From Sphingobacteriales bacterium (GTDB taxonomy: Bacteria > Bacteroidota > Bacteroidia > Chitinophagales > UBA2359): DNA of 64,000 nucleotides. Position numbers and translations under genes: made by a program. Shown here piece after piece: positions 40,684-51,202 of the stretch. The notes under the pieces are model-generated. The model saw nothing but the letters and a program-made list of their open reading frames with translations. It ran no database searches and was not told the origin of the DNA. The stretch's first letter is position 1; every line of letters begins with the position of its first letter. The stretch lies in contig JADJTE010000031.1 of assembly GCA_016711295.1 (NCBI GenBank), positions 124,001 to 188,000 of the forward strand, given 5' to 3'.

Positions 40684-43127
40684 ATGAAAATATTGAAGTT
40701 TGGCGGCACATCGGTTGCCAATGCCGAGCGTATTGGGCGCGTCAAAGACATAGTACTCAATACACTGACATCTACCGACCGCGTAGTAGTGGTGGTCTCT
40801 GCCTTGGGCGGATTGACCGATACACTCATCGAAACCGCTAAATGGCAGAAGCAGGCAACGAAGCCTTTCGCGAAAAAGCCGACGATATATATTACCGCCA
40901 TCGACAAGTAGCAGAAGCCTTGTTTGCAAGCCAAGAAATAGGCAAGGTGCGCACGTTTTTGAAAGACCAGAAACAAGACCTCGAAAACCTATTGCACGGC
41001 ATCTTTCTCATCAAAGAACTATCGCCGCGCGTGTTAGACTGCGTGATGGGATACGGCGAAATGATGTCGTCGTTTATAGTGGCGCAATATATCGCCAAAT
41101 TTTTCGCCGATGTAGAGTTTATCGACTCGCGACAGGTGATTAAAACCGACAGCGAATTTGGCAGTGCAAGGGTCGATTTTGAAACTACTGATGCCAACTT
41201 GCTACAAACCATCGATAAACCACAAGGCATATATGTGATGGGCGGCTTTATCGCCTCTAATGACCGAGACGTGACCACCACGCTTGGCAGGGGCGGCTCT
41301 GACTATACCGCAGCCATCGTAGGGGCAGCCTTAGAAGCAGAAGAAATCGAAATTTGGACCGATGTGGACGGCGTAATGACTGCCGACCCGCGCAAGGTGA
41401 AAAAAGCGTTCTCGCTCTCCGAAATGACCTACGAAGAAGCGATGGAAATGTCGCATTTTGGAGCCAAGGTCATTCACCCGCCTACCGTGCAGCCCGCCTT
41501 AGACAAAGAAATACCTTTGCGCATACGCAATACGTTCAATCCCGATTTTAGTGGTACGCTCATCACGTCCGCTATACCACGCGACAATTACCCCGTCAAA
41601 GGTATTACGTCTATCAGCGATATTACCTTAGTAACCGTACAGGTAGCGGCTTAATCGGTGTTACGGGCATTGCCGGACGCTTGTTTACAGCACTTGCACG
41701 CGAAAAAGTCAATATTATCCTCATTACCCAAGCCTCTTCGGAACATTCCATCTCCTTTGCCGTGCGCCCCACAGATGCCCGCAAAGCTAAAAAAGCCATC
41801 GAAAAAGAATTTTCATTCGAAATACGTGCCCACCAAATGGACGAAGTAGCCATAGAAGACCAATTGTGTATAGTGGCAGTTATTGGCTCAAATATGAAAA
41901 ATGCCGTAGGGATTGCAGGGCAAATGTTCAGTGCATTGGGGCGAAATGGGGTCAATATCCGAGCTATTGCACAAGGCTCGTCAGAACTAAATATATCGAC
42001 CGTAGCAGGGAAAATGCACGAAAGCAAAGCCCTCAACGCCTTGCACGATGCCTTCTTCTTGTCAGGTACGCGCAGCCTAAACCTCTTTGTAGTCGGTACG
42101 GGGCTGATTGCTACGACGCTGCTGGCACAAATCAAACGCCAACAACGCTACCTACGCGACAAACAGCAAATAGACGTGCGCGTAGTGGCAGCTACCAATA
42201 GCCACCAAATGTTGATAGACGAAAACGGTATAGACCTCAATAAATGGCGCGAACAAATCAACACCAAAGGCGAAAAAGCCGAACTGCGCGACTTTGTGAA
42301 CACAATGATAGAAATGAACCTACCCAACAGCATTTTTGTCGATTGTACAGCACACGAAACACCCGTAGCCTATTACGAACAAGTATTGAGCAATAGTATA
42401 TCTATCGTAACGCCTAATAAATTGGCTAATTCGGGCAGCTATGACAGCTATCAACGCCTGCACGAAGTAGCACACCGCCACCGCGCCAAATTTTTGTACG
42501 AAACCAATGTAGGAGCAGGGCTGCCGCTCATCTCTACCCTACGCGATTTGCTGCAAAGCGGCGACGAAGTGCAGCAAATAGAAGCCGTTTTGTCGGGTTC
42601 CTTGTCCTTTATTTTCAATTCGTTTGCCGAAAGCACCAAATTCAGCGACATAGTAAAAGAAGCACAACGACGAGGCTTTACCGAACCCGACCCACGCATA
42701 GACCTCAGCGCACCGACGTAGCCCGCAAAGTATTGATATTGTCGCGCCAAATAGGACAACCGATAGAACTATCCGACATCAGCATACAAAATATACTGCC
42801 CGAAGCCTGCCAAAAAAGCCAAATCTATCGAAGAGTTTTTTCGCGCCTTAGAAGCTAACGACGATTATTTTGCCCAATTGCGCGATGCCGCTAAGCAAAA
42901 AAATGGCGTTTTGCGCTTTTTAGCGGTCATTGAAAAAAACAAAACAACCGTATCACTCCAAACCGTTGATGCCCAAAACCCGTTTTATAGCCTATCAGGT
43001 AGCGACAACATGATAGTGTTTCATACCGCCCGCTATAACGAACGACCCTTAGTAGTCAAAGGACCCGGCGCAGGCGCAGAAGTAACCGCCAGGTGTGTTT
43101 GCCGAAATCATCTCGGTAGGAGCATAG
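40684..43127 (+). CDS. thrA: Bifunctional aspartokinase/homoserine dehydrogenase, frameshifted
   Basis: ThrA catalyses the first and third steps of the aspartate pathway to threonine and methionine. The aspartokinase part has KFGGTSVA at residues 5-12, GRGGSDYTA and WTDVDGVMTADPR; the ACT regulatory part has GVTGIAGRLFTALAREKVNI and AVIGSNMKNAVGIAGQMFSAL; the homoserine dehydrogenase part has LFVVGTGLIATTLL, NKLANSG and YETNVGAGLP. Frames change near 40840, 41650, 42715, 42815 and 43092. The combined length (about 815 residues) is normal and the end EIISVGA then TAG at 43125 fits the family. thrB and thrC do not follow. The pathway gene is unlikely to be truly broken in so many places. Confidence 0.85.
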
Positions 43128-43239
43128 AAATAGCGGCAGCCCTGAAAAAAATAGCCCATTGATAAACCCTAACAAGTAGGTTTGTCGGTGGGCTTAGGTA
43201 TTTGGTAAACGAACGGAAAACGCCAAGATAGAATGGTGC

Positions 43240-43734
43240 TTATTCGCCCGTTTCGCTGAGGATAGATTTGGGCTTTTCGGGCGAGGTCACTTGCTCGGCA
43301 GCTTTCTCTACCGCGCCTTTGATAAATAAACGTTTGGTAGGCGTATAAGCGTTAGAAGTCAAAGTGATGGATTTGTTGAACGGACCAGGGCGACCTTGCG
43401 TATTATAAGTAGCTTTGATAACACCCGATTCGCCAGGCTTGATAGCTTCGCTAGGCCACTCAGGCACAGTACAACCGCACGAACCTTTCGCACTTTTAAT
43501 GACCAAGTCTTCTTTGCCTATATTCTTAAACTTAAATTCGTAGGTCACTTTCGGACCTTCGGGCAACGTGCCGAAGTCATGTGTTTCGGTCTCAAACTCG
43601 AATACAGGTGCAGAAGTTTCGGTGAGGTTGCCGCTTTCGTCTAAGATAAACGAAGCGGGTTGCTCGGCATTTTGTGCCCAAGCAGTGCTACCTATAGCTG
43701 CTAATAGGGTTAGTGCAATGAAAAATTTTTTCAT
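43240..43734 (-). CDS. Secreted DUF1573 domain protein
   Basis: The 164-residue protein has a signal peptide (1-20, ending TAWAQ) and a DUF1573 domain, an Ig-like/ASPM-type fold common in Bacteroidota (FEFETETHDFGTLPEG, KGSCGCTVPEWP, KPGESGVIKATYNTQGRPGPFNK). Its function is unknown, probably periplasmic or surface associated. The gene is intact and convergent with thrA. Confidence 0.85.
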   Translation of the reverse strand: MKKFFIALTLLAAIGSTAWAQNAEQPASFILDESGNLTETSAPVFEFETETHDFGTLPEGPKVTYEFKFKNIGKEDLVIKSAKGSCGCTVPEWPSEAIKPGESGVIKATYNTQGRPGPFNKSITLTSNAYTPTKRLFIKGAVEKAAEQVTSPEKPKSILSETGE

Positions 43735-44049
43735 GACAAAAGGGTTAAAATGGTTGTTTAATTGAAATAATGCCGCAAATTTACCGCATAAACTGACAAT
43801 TCGACATCAAAAAGCGTTAAAAAATGTTTTTTGAACTAAAAAATTAGTTGAAACGCCTTTTTTGCCTCAATAAACGGCATTGGCAGTATGAATATCGGTA
43901 TAGCTTAGACTGTTTAACGAGACAAAAGTTTAAGGCGATATAGCTGAGTTTGGGTATGATATTGGTGTTGAGAGGCGAGTTTCGGGGCGAGTAAGACCTA
44001 ACAAGCATCGCATTTGTAGGACTAACCGAGCGAATAATATGCTAACGAA
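43735..44049. other. Intergenic region with promoter of the DUF1573 gene
   Basis: No gene is seen. On the minus strand TAAATTTG (plus-strand 43776-43783) fits the -7 consensus and a TTTG (43808-43811) lies 24 bases further upstream, slightly far for a -33 element. The remainder shows nothing recognisable. Confidence 0.45.
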
Positions 44050-44936
44050 TTACTGCTTTTGCACCAAATAAATACCCGACAATATAAGCCCAATACCCAT
44101 AAAATAAATCATATCTATTGCTTCGCCGTCCAAAATGCCGAGTATGATAGAGACAATAGGCATCAAATAGGTGGTCATAGACGAAAAAGGGCATCGGTGC
44201 GTTGCGCCAATTTGAAATAGATGATGCTTGCAATAGCCGTACCAAATAGCGACAAAATGAACAAAGCAAGCAATGAAGTAGCAGCGTCGGGCTGGGTTTG
44301 GCAGCGCGTCAAAAAATCGGTCGAAAATAAGTAGGCACTAATAAAAATGCCCGAAGTGCTAAACGAAATGGCATTGATGGTAAACGGCGATAGGTGGCGA
44401 CACTTGGCTGTGACGGTATTGATGCTGATGCCGTAGCAGAGCGTAGCCAAAACGACATAGCCGCCATAACTGTAATCAGATGCTTGGCTGCCTTGGGCGG
44501 TATGTATGATAAGGCTTGCCGCACCAACAAAACCAATGAGTATGCCCAACAATTTTTGTCGGTTGAACGCCAACCCAAAAGCCGCCAACCCGACCAAGAG
44601 CGTAAACAAAGGCGATAGGGCATTGAGTATACCCGCTGTTGCGCTGTTGATATGCGTCTGAGCGGCAGTGAACAAAAAAGGCGGTAGCGCACTGCCAAAA
44701 AAACCGACAGTCAAGATGGGCAATAAATCTTCGCGACGCGCCTGACGCAAGGCGCGAGGTAAGAAAGGCAAAAAAATGAGGGCGGTAAAAAATATGCGCA
44801 ACGACGCTACTTGTGGTGCGCTAAACGCCAACAAACCGCGCTTCATGAGTATAAACGAACAGCCCCAAATAAGTGCGCAGGTAAATAAAAGTATCCAACT
44901 AAGGCGGTCAGGAGAGGGCGAAGTAGAGGTAGGCAA
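44050..44936 (-). CDS. EamA/DMT-superfamily permease, frameshifted near 3' end
   Basis: Ten hydrophobic segments in two halves are seen (LLFTCALIWGCSFILMKRGL at the start, TAGILNALSPLFTLLVGLAAF in the middle), as expected for drug/metabolite transporters with duplicated EamA domains. The long ORF stops near 44175; a one-base shift near 44178 restores SMTTYLMPIVSIILGILDGE and the end at 44050. The frame is open to 45062, inside the helicase gene, but the conserved part starts later; TTG at 44936 gives the usual length of about 295 residues. The substrate cannot be told. Confidence 0.7.
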
Positions 44937-44977
44937 AATAGGTGTGTGTGTTTGCTTGAAAAAACGATACGTACAGA

Positions 44978-47218
44978 CTATTCTCCTTTTTGGTATAGGC
45001 GGTAGGTCTCGGGGGCGCACTCGATGATAAATCGCGTAGGCATCGTATAGTAATAATCCCACTGCGAAAAATAGGCGGGTAGGCTTAGGTACAACTCTTG
45101 TTTGGCGCGGCTACACGCCACATAAAACAAACGGCGTTCTTCTTCGAGATAAGTGATGCTTTTGAGCGACCGCGCCGACGGAAACAAACCATCTAAGAGG
45201 TGAGGCACGAATACGGCGTACCATTCCAAGCCTTTCGACGAGTGAATAGTCGAGAGCGTGAGCGGTTTGTCTTCGCTCTCATCGAGTAAGGGGCGCACTT
45301 GGTCTTGAAACTTGTTGGAGGGCGGGTCGAGCGCGAAATCGGACAAAAATTTCTCCAAATCTTCGTATTTACAGGCAATATCGTAGAGTACGTCTATGTC
45401 GGAAAGGCGCAATTCGTAGTCAGTTTCGAGCGTTTGCAGCAAAGGAGCATAATAACGCTTGACAATTTCTATTTTGGTAGGTACAGATACGCTTGGGTCG
45501 GCAGCGGTATTGAGTATGAGTGCTAATCTATCTAACTCATGCCCAAATTTGTTTTTTTCAAACTTGCTAAAATCAAACTTGCCTTCTTGGGCTTGCACCG
45601 CCTGCACAATTTTTCGGGCTGTTACTGTTCCTATGCCTGGTATGAGTTTTAATATGCGATTCCACGAAACAGCATCTACGGGATTGAGTAGCAAACGCAA
45701 AAACGCCATGAGGTCTTTAATTTGCCTACGCTCCACAAATTTGATGCCGCCAATCATGACATAGGGTATAGAACGTTTGAGCAATTCAGTTTGGATATAA
45801 TTGCTGTGGTACGACGAGCGGTATAGGACGGCTATTTGGTTGAGTGGTATATTTTTTTCGCGTAAAGCTAAAATTTTGTCTACTACGAAACTCGCCTCTT
45901 CCTGTTGGTCGCGAAATTTGGCAATAATAGGGATAAATGGCGTATGGGTTTCGCTAAACAAATGTTTTTTATAGCCCAATAAAGCGTTGTTGGCAATATT
46001 ATTGGTAAAATCGAGCAAATGTTGATTGCTGCGATAATTTTGCTCCAATTTAACGACTTTGCAATCGGGGTAAGTAGCGGGAAACGTTAGGATATTTTCA
46101 AAATTAGCTCCCCGAAACGCATAGATGCTTTGCGCGTCGTCGCCCACGACCATAATATTGCGCGACTGTTCAGATAGGTAATCGATGATTTGTTTTTGTA
46201 CGATGTTAGTGTCCTGAAACTCGTCAATCATGATATACTTAAATTGCTGTTGTAGCGCACGGCGGAAGGGTAGGTTTTCGCGCAGCGCATAGCGTAGCAA
46301 GTCCATTAGGTCGTCATAATCCAATATACGATTGTGTAGTTTGTATTTTTTGTAGGTCGATGCCACTAATTCGAGGTCGGCTATATATTCGGTCAAGCCT
46401 TTAAATTCGCGTTCTACTACGTCGGCAATGCGCAGCCCACAATTGCGCGACTTGGAAATAATTTCGGCAATCCGGTCTTTTTTCGGAAAGGCTTTGTTTT
46501 GCTTATTCAATTTCAGTTCGCTGCGTATGAGGTCTATCGAATCTTCGGCATCTATCGAGTCGATAATAGTAAAATTGGGTGGTAAGCCAATCATTGGCGC
46601 GTAGGCACGCAATACAGTATTGGCAAAGGAGTGGTAAGTGGTGGCGGTAATGCCTCCAACGGCTGTTGGGTTGCCGAGTAGCCCTTGGGCGCGGCGCACC
46701 ATCTCTTGCGCGGCTTTGCGCGTAAAAGTGAGCAGCAAAATTTCAGAGGGCGGAATACCATTTTCGAGCATATAGCTAAGCCGATATATGACTGTGCGCG
46801 TTTTTCCGCTTCCTGCACCTGCAATCACTAATACAGGTCCTTTCAAGGTAGTTGCCGCTAAGTATTGTCCGCTATTCAGGCTATTTCGGTAATCTATTTG
46901 GTAGCGGCGCGTATCGGTGCTGGGTGGTGGTTCGGCAATTATTTTTTGGTCTATATCGGCAATTATTTTTTGTAGCCGTTGCAAGCGTTCTTCGTCGGTA
47001 TCGTCTAACAACAGCGGGCTATAATCGCTTAGGCGGACGCGGGCGATGTCTTGCGAAGGGTTGTCCCACGAAGTAATTCGAAATGACCCATACGTTTCGG
47101 CTTTTACCTTTTGCCCATAGGTAGCCGTAAATGCTTTCAGGAACGACTCTACTTGCTCCTCCTTACTTTCAGGAGTGGTATTAGGGTCGTCGTGGGGGCT
47201 ATGCGGTGGCTGTGGCAT
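44978..47218 (-). CDS. UvrD/PcrA/Rep-like superfamily 1 DNA helicase
   Basis: The protein has all SF1A motifs: GPVLVIAGAGSGKT (Walker A), LLLTFTRKAAQEM (Ia), IMIDEFQDTN (Walker B), VVGDDAQSIYAFRGA (III), KLEQNYRSNQ (IV), TLSTIHSSKGLEWYAVF (V) and EEERRLFYVACSRAKQELYL (VI). It translocates 3' to 5' on single-stranded DNA and acts in repair or removal of blocked complexes. The frame is open from 47350, but ATG 47218 (MPQPPHSP) is a better start, with TACTTTTG on the minus strand at 47255-47262 as a -7 element. It is about 745 residues and unbroken. The EamA gene follows immediately. Confidence 0.85.
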   Translation of the reverse strand: MPQPPHSPHDDPNTTPESKEEQVESFLKAFTATYGQKVKAETYGSFRITSWDNPSQDIARVRLSDYSPLLLDDTDEERLQRLQKIIADIDQKIIAEPPPSTDTRRYQIDYRNSLNSGQYLAATTLKGPVLVIAGAGSGKTRTVIYRLSYMLENGIPPSEILLLTFTRKAAQEMVRRAQGLLGNPTAVGGITATTYHSFANTVLRAYAPMIGLPPNFTIIDSIDAEDSIDLIRSELKLNKQNKAFPKKDRIAEIISKSRNCGLRIADVVEREFKGLTEYIADLELVASTYKKYKLHNRILDYDDLMDLLRYALRENLPFRRALQQQFKYIMIDEFQDTNIVQKQIIDYLSEQSRNIMVVGDDAQSIYAFRGANFENILTFPATYPDCKVVKLEQNYRSNQHLLDFTNNIANNALLGYKKHLFSETHTPFIPIIAKFRDQQEEASFVVDKILALREKNIPLNQIAVLYRSSYHSNYIQTELLKRSIPYVMIGGIKFVERRQIKDLMAFLRLLLNPVDAVSWNRILKLIPGIGTVTARKIVQAVQAQEGKFDFSKFEKNKFGHELDRLALILNTAADPSVSVPTKIEIVKRYYAPLLQTLETDYELRLSDIDVLYDIACKYEDLEKFLSDFALDPPSNKFQDQVRPLLDESEDKPLTLSTIHSSKGLEWYAVFVPHLLDGLFPSARSLKSITYLEEERRLFYVACSRAKQELYLSLPAYFSQWDYYYTMPTRFIIECAPETYRLYQKGE

Positions 47219-47369
47219 GGTGGGATAATGGGTTAGATGTAATATCCAAGACCACAAAAGTACGAAATAAGTGCCAAACCATAGGGTAAGCAGGCAAAAA
47301 TATAGGGTTGAGGCGTATAATACAGCAAAGAAACTGCCAATTACGACCACAACGCCAGGCTACAACACG

Positions 47370-47407
47370 AAATGCCCTGGCGACACAGCGAGGTCGTCAG
47401 GGCATTT
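47370..47407. terminator. Terminator hairpin downstream of the PorE-like gene
   Basis: AAATGCCCTGGCGAC pairs with GTCGTCAGGGCATTT with one G-T type mismatch and an 8-base loop. It lies 25 bases beyond the stop of the minus-strand gene at 47432. Confidence 0.65.
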
Positions 47408-47431
47408 GTCTTTTTAGGAGATGTGTGCGAT

Positions 47432-50400
47432 TTATCTACCTACGCGCAAGCCATTTTGGAAAGTTACGAGGTATGCCTCGCCAAAACCGCGTTGTTTGGC
47501 TTTATAGAGCGCGTCTTCGGCAGCGGCTTTGTCGGAGAATGTGCCCAACATAATGCGTTTAGTACCTGTGGGGGTATCTTCGGCTTCTACGGCACCCAAT
47601 TCGTTCAAGGAACTGAACTGTGCTACATCGGGGTCGCGGTAGTTGCCTATCTGTATTTTGTATTCCATGCTGCTCGACGAAGGCGAATCTACGTTGCCCG
47701 AAGCGGCGGGCGTGCTGCTCGTAGATGCTGTGTCGTAGCTACTGCCCATACTGCCGCCCGTGTTAGTGCTTTCGGCGGGAGCTACGCTTTTAGGTGCTGA
47801 CGTGCTGCTGCTTGTTTTATAGCTACTCGAAGCAGCGGGTGCGCTATATGTGCTTGACGAGGTATGGCTGCTCGACGAGGACGATTGATAGGTGCTGCCC
47901 GACGATGATGAGCTAGTGCTACTGCCGCTGCCCGCGTTGAGTGTTACGCCGCAGCAATTTACAAATTTGGGGTCGCTACTATAAGAGGTGCTGCTTCCAA
48001 CCATGCCCAATTGGTCGTAGTAAGTGCCGCTGCTGACGCTACCGCTCGTACTGCTCGTACTTGTGCTACTGCTCGACCAAGCACCACTGTCGCTATAAGT
48101 GCCGCTGCTCGACGATGATTCGGTGTCGCTTGTTGCCGATTTGTAGTAGTTTTTGCCGCGGTGATAGTCCGATTTGTAGTAGTAGCGCGGCAAACTTTGC
48201 AAACCACCGCCTACGTCATAGCCTGTAATCACAAATTCGGTGCGGCGGTTTTCTTGGTGTTTAGCGTTAGAACAAGGCACGCCGTCGGCGCAGTCGTTGG
48301 CTAATTGAGTTTCGCCAAAACCCTTGGCAGTGATGTCTTCCGAGTTTATGCCGCGTCCGAGCAGATAGTCGCGAGCCGATTGAGCGCGGCTATCCGATAG
48401 GGCTTGGTTATACTCGTGCGTACCGCGTGCGTCGGTGTGCGAGCGCAACTCGATTTTTAAGCCCGGATTTTCAGCCATTAAGCGCACTACTTTGTCCAAT
48501 TCGGGTTTGGCATCGGCGCGTATGTTCGATTTGTCAAAATCGTAGTAGATATGGTTGAGTTTCATCCAATCGGGCAGGGTGCTTATATTGCTCTTGCCAC
48601 CGCCATCGGGTATATAAGGTGCTTTGCCATTAGCATCAAGAACCGGTTTTCCGTTGCCGTCGACGGGAATACGCCCCATGCCCAAATCGACGGTAAGTGG
48701 TTTGGAGCAATCAACGCCCTTAGACGATACCGTTTTTGTTTCGGAAAAGTAAAATTCTTTCTGAGCAAATACGGTATAATCCGATTCGCTCGCCATCGAA
48801 AATTCATAAGCACCGTCCGAACCCGTCACGAAAGTTTTTTCTTCGCGTGTATTGAGGTCGGTTAGTTTTACGATAGCTCCGTTTACGGCTTTACCCGTCG
48901 TTTTGTCGGTGATTTTTCCCTTTACGCTGCACGGTCCGCCTGCACCGCCCGCAGGAGTATCGGGAATACCGTCGCCATCGGTATCTATCATATTGTCTTT
49001 GCCTGTACCTGCATCTTTTTTGGGGCATATCGGTATTTTAATATCTATTTGCGCACTCGATACATCAATCGTATTGACGTTTTGCGTGCCGTCTTCGTAG
49101 CCCTCTTTGCTGGCGGCTACGACATACTCTCTGCCCGGCGACATAGGAAATGTAAATGTGCCGCTGGCATTGGTTTTGCGTTTTTGCATCACCGCGCCGC
49201 CCTCTTTCAGTTCTACTACGGCATCTTGGATGGGTTTTTGGGTATTACAATCCACCACAATACCCGTCATAATATTGTTGAGGCGTGTGAAACTATAAAT
49301 GTCGTCGTCGCCTTTTCCGCCGGGGCGGTTAGACGAGAAATAGCCGTTTTCGTTTTTCTCATCGATGATAAGCGCGAAATCGTCGGCATTGGTATTGATA
49401 GGATAGCGCAAGTTTTCAGCTTGACTCCATGTTCCGTCGCTCAGTTGTTTGGTCGAAAAAATATCTAAGCCGCCCAAGCCAGGCAAGGCATCGGACGAGA
49501 AAAATAGCGTGCCATCTTTTGCCATGAACGGAAACATCTCGTTGCCTTCGGTATTGATTTCAGGACCAATATTTTCGGGCTGTCCCCAACTATCACCGCT
49601 TTTATAGCTCACATATAAATCTGTACCACCATAGCCGCCCGGCATATCCGACACAAAATAGAGGGCTTGCCCATCGGCACTTAGGGTAGGGTGTCCAACC
49701 GAATAATCGTCGTTATTGAAAGGCATACTTTTAACGCTGCCAAACTTATCATCGCCGCCTTCGGCTTTGGCTTCAAAAATTTGTAGATTGACCGTTTTTA
49801 GTTTTTCCTCTGTATCGTAGCCTATTCTACCTTTATAATAGCTGTTGCGCGTAAAATACATCGTGCCGTAGTCGCTCGTGAATGCGAGCGTACCCTCGTG
49901 CAAATAGGTATTGACCGTCCCTTTGAACGTTTCACCTTTGGTTAATTGGGCCGGATTTTCGCCTTCTTTTTTGGCATAGAACAAATCTAAGAAAGGTTGT
50001 TCGCGCCAATTATATTCCATCTCGTTGTTTTTGACGTTTTCTTCGGACGCATAAATGATACCTTCTTTATAAAACGCAGGACCGAAATCAGCCTTTGCCG
50101 AATTGACATTGTTGGCAAGCGTAATTTGATATATGCCTGGGTCAGTCATAAAATAAGTTGCTTGTTCGCAGGCTTCTACTTGGCGCAAGCCGCGTGTATC
50201 GGCGGGCACTAATTGGGCATACTGCAAAAACTGTTGTTTGGCTTCTTCAAATTTGCCATTCGATTTGAGTGCCATACCGTAGTAATATTTATGGATAGGC
50301 TCGCTTTCGGACAATTGCACAACTTGCTCGTACCAATATTCTGCTTCGACAGGCATGTTCATAAAGCGATAGCAATCGGCAAGTTTGATTTTAGCTTCGC

Positions 50401-50575
50401 CGATGTCTTCTTTTGCCAATATCTTTTTGTAGGCTTCTGCGGCTTCGGGAAAAGAGAACTTGTCGAAAAGGTCGTTCGCCTTTTTAGTTTTACTATCTTG
50501 CGCAGATACCGATACCGTTGCTATAAAACAGCACAATAGCAGTAGTAGTAAGTGGCTTAGGTGTATCTTTTTCAT
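47432..50575 (-). CDS. porE: PorE-like T9SS envelope component with added Ser-rich linker and SPOR domain
   Basis: Domain order is signal peptide (1-25), TPR region (about 28-150), PD40/WD40-like propeller (about 165-430; GHPTLSADGQALYFVSDMPGG, GYFSSNRPGGKGDDDIYSF), two carboxypeptidase-regulatory-like domains (about 436-510 and 550-630) and an OmpA peptidoglycan-binding domain (about 673-785; YYDFDKSNIRADAKPELDKV, SHTDARG, ENRRTEFVI). This is the order known for PorE (PG1058 of Porphyromonas gingivalis), which ties the T9SS to peptidoglycan. Unlike that protein it goes on with about 150 residues of Ser/Thr/Tyr-rich sequence and a C-terminal SPOR domain (about 970-1047; YKIQIGNYRDPDVAQ), another septal/peptidoglycan-binding fold. 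The gene is intact at 1047 codons. The name rests on domain order and is tentative. Confidence 0.75.
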   Translation of the reverse strand: MKKIHLSHLLLLLLCCFIATVSVSAQDSKTKKANDLFDKFSFPEAAEAYKKILAKEDIGEAKIKLADCYRFMNMPVEAEYWYEQVVQLSESEPIHKYYYGMALKSNGKFEEAKQQFLQYAQLVPADTRGLRQVEACEQATYFMTDPGIYQITLANNVNSAKADFGPAFYKEGIIYASEENVKNNEMEYNWREQPFLDLFYAKKEGENPAQLTKGETFKGTVNTYLHEGTLAFTSDYGTMYFTRNSYYKGRIGYDTEEKLKTVNLQIFEAKAEGGDDKFGSVKSMPFNNDDYSVGHPTLSADGQALYFVSDMPGGYGGTDLYVSYKSGDSWGQPENIGPEINTEGNEMFPFMAKDGTLFFSSDALPGLGGLDIFSTKQLSDGTWSQAENLRYPINTNADDFALIIDEKNENGYFSSNRPGGKGDDDIYSFTRLNNIMTGIVVDCNTQKPIQDAVVELKEGGAVMQKRKTNASGTFTFPMSPGREYVVAASKEGYEDGTQNVNTIDVSSAQIDIKIPICPKKDAGTGKDNMIDTDGDGIPDTPAGGAGGPCSVKGKITDKTTGKAVNGAIVKLTDLNTREEKTFVTGSDGAYEFSMASESDYTVFAQKEFYFSETKTVSSKGVDCSKPLTVDLGMGRIPVDGNGKPVLDANGKAPYIPDGGGKSNISTLPDWMKLNHIYYDFDKSNIRADAKPELDKVVRLMAENPGLKIELRSHTDARGTHEYNQALSDSRAQSARDYLLGRGINSEDITAKGFGETQLANDCADGVPCSNAKHQENRRTEFVITGYDVGGGLQSLPRYYYKSDYHRGKNYYKSATSDTESSSSSGTYSDSGAWSSSSTSTSSTSGSVSSGTYYDQLGMVGSSTSYSSDPKFVNCCGVTLNAGSGSSTSSSSSGSTYQSSSSSSHTSSSTYSAPAASSSYKTSSSTSAPKSVAPAESTNTGGSMGSSYDTASTSSTPAASGNVDSPSSSSMEYKIQIGNYRDPDVAQFSSLNELGAVEAEDTPTGTKRIMLGTFSDKAAAEDALYKAKQRGFGEAYLVTFQNGLRVGR

Positions 50576-51025
50576 CAGAGAAAGATTTTTTTTTATGATG
50601 TTAGTTGATTTTCCGTTCTACGTACAAAAACAATACCAATTGCAGCAAGTTAGTGTTGTGCGTGTCACAAAATTGTTTTTTCAAATAGCGAAGTTACTAC
50701 TTTATATGTGAATGTAGGCTTAATGTTGAAACAATATTGTTTCATACTTGCCTAACTACAATATGCTGTAAATAGCCTTTGTTTTTTGGCTTAAAAGGTT
50801 TAATAGAGCAAAAAAAATAAAATCAATCGCTTGCCAATACATAAGCACGAAGCCTCACAAAATTGTCAGCAATCTTGTGTTAAACCCTATAAACTGCGCA
50901 AATAAATGACTTTTTTATGACATTTTTTTTGTCATTTCCTCGCAAATAAACCTCCAAAGGACTTAGATAGAAGTTGCCTATTGTCATATTATGCTTTGTT
51001 GGGGCTACAAATGGGATTAATAGCG
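50576..51025. other. Intergenic region without recognised features
   Basis: A+T-rich, with several poly-T and poly-A tracts. It contains the upstream region of the PorE-like gene, but I see no clear TAnnTTTG element and no ORF of interest. Confidence 0.5.
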
Positions 51026-51060
51026 CGTAAAAAGTCACCCGCTTTTTACGCGCTTACAAG
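51026..51060. terminator. Terminator hairpin, inverted copy
   Basis: AGCGCGTAAAAAG and CTTTTTACGCGCT form a perfect 13-bp stem with a 9-base loop; one arm goes on with TACAAG. It is the reverse complement of the hairpin at 21853-21898 and again sits next to a MITE-like element. Confidence 0.7.
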
Positions 51061-51067
51061 CCATTTG

Positions 51068-51179
51068 TAATTATTTAGCCTTGTAGGGGGAACTAATCGA
51101 ATATGCAGCGATGTCAGGCATTATTAGATAAGTATTGCTCATTACCCCATACCCAAAACCCTATACCCTAAATAGTTAC
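51068..51179 (-). mobile_element. MITE-like element, copy E
   Basis: Reverse orientation, ends GTAATTATTTAG side and CTAAATAGTTAC (51168-51179). It is almost identical to copy B, including the flank towards the propeller-PKD gene (TTGCAATAATGCTTAAAGTT on the other strand). Confidence 0.8.
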
Positions 51180-51202
51180 TCCAACTTTAAGCATTATTGC
51201 AA

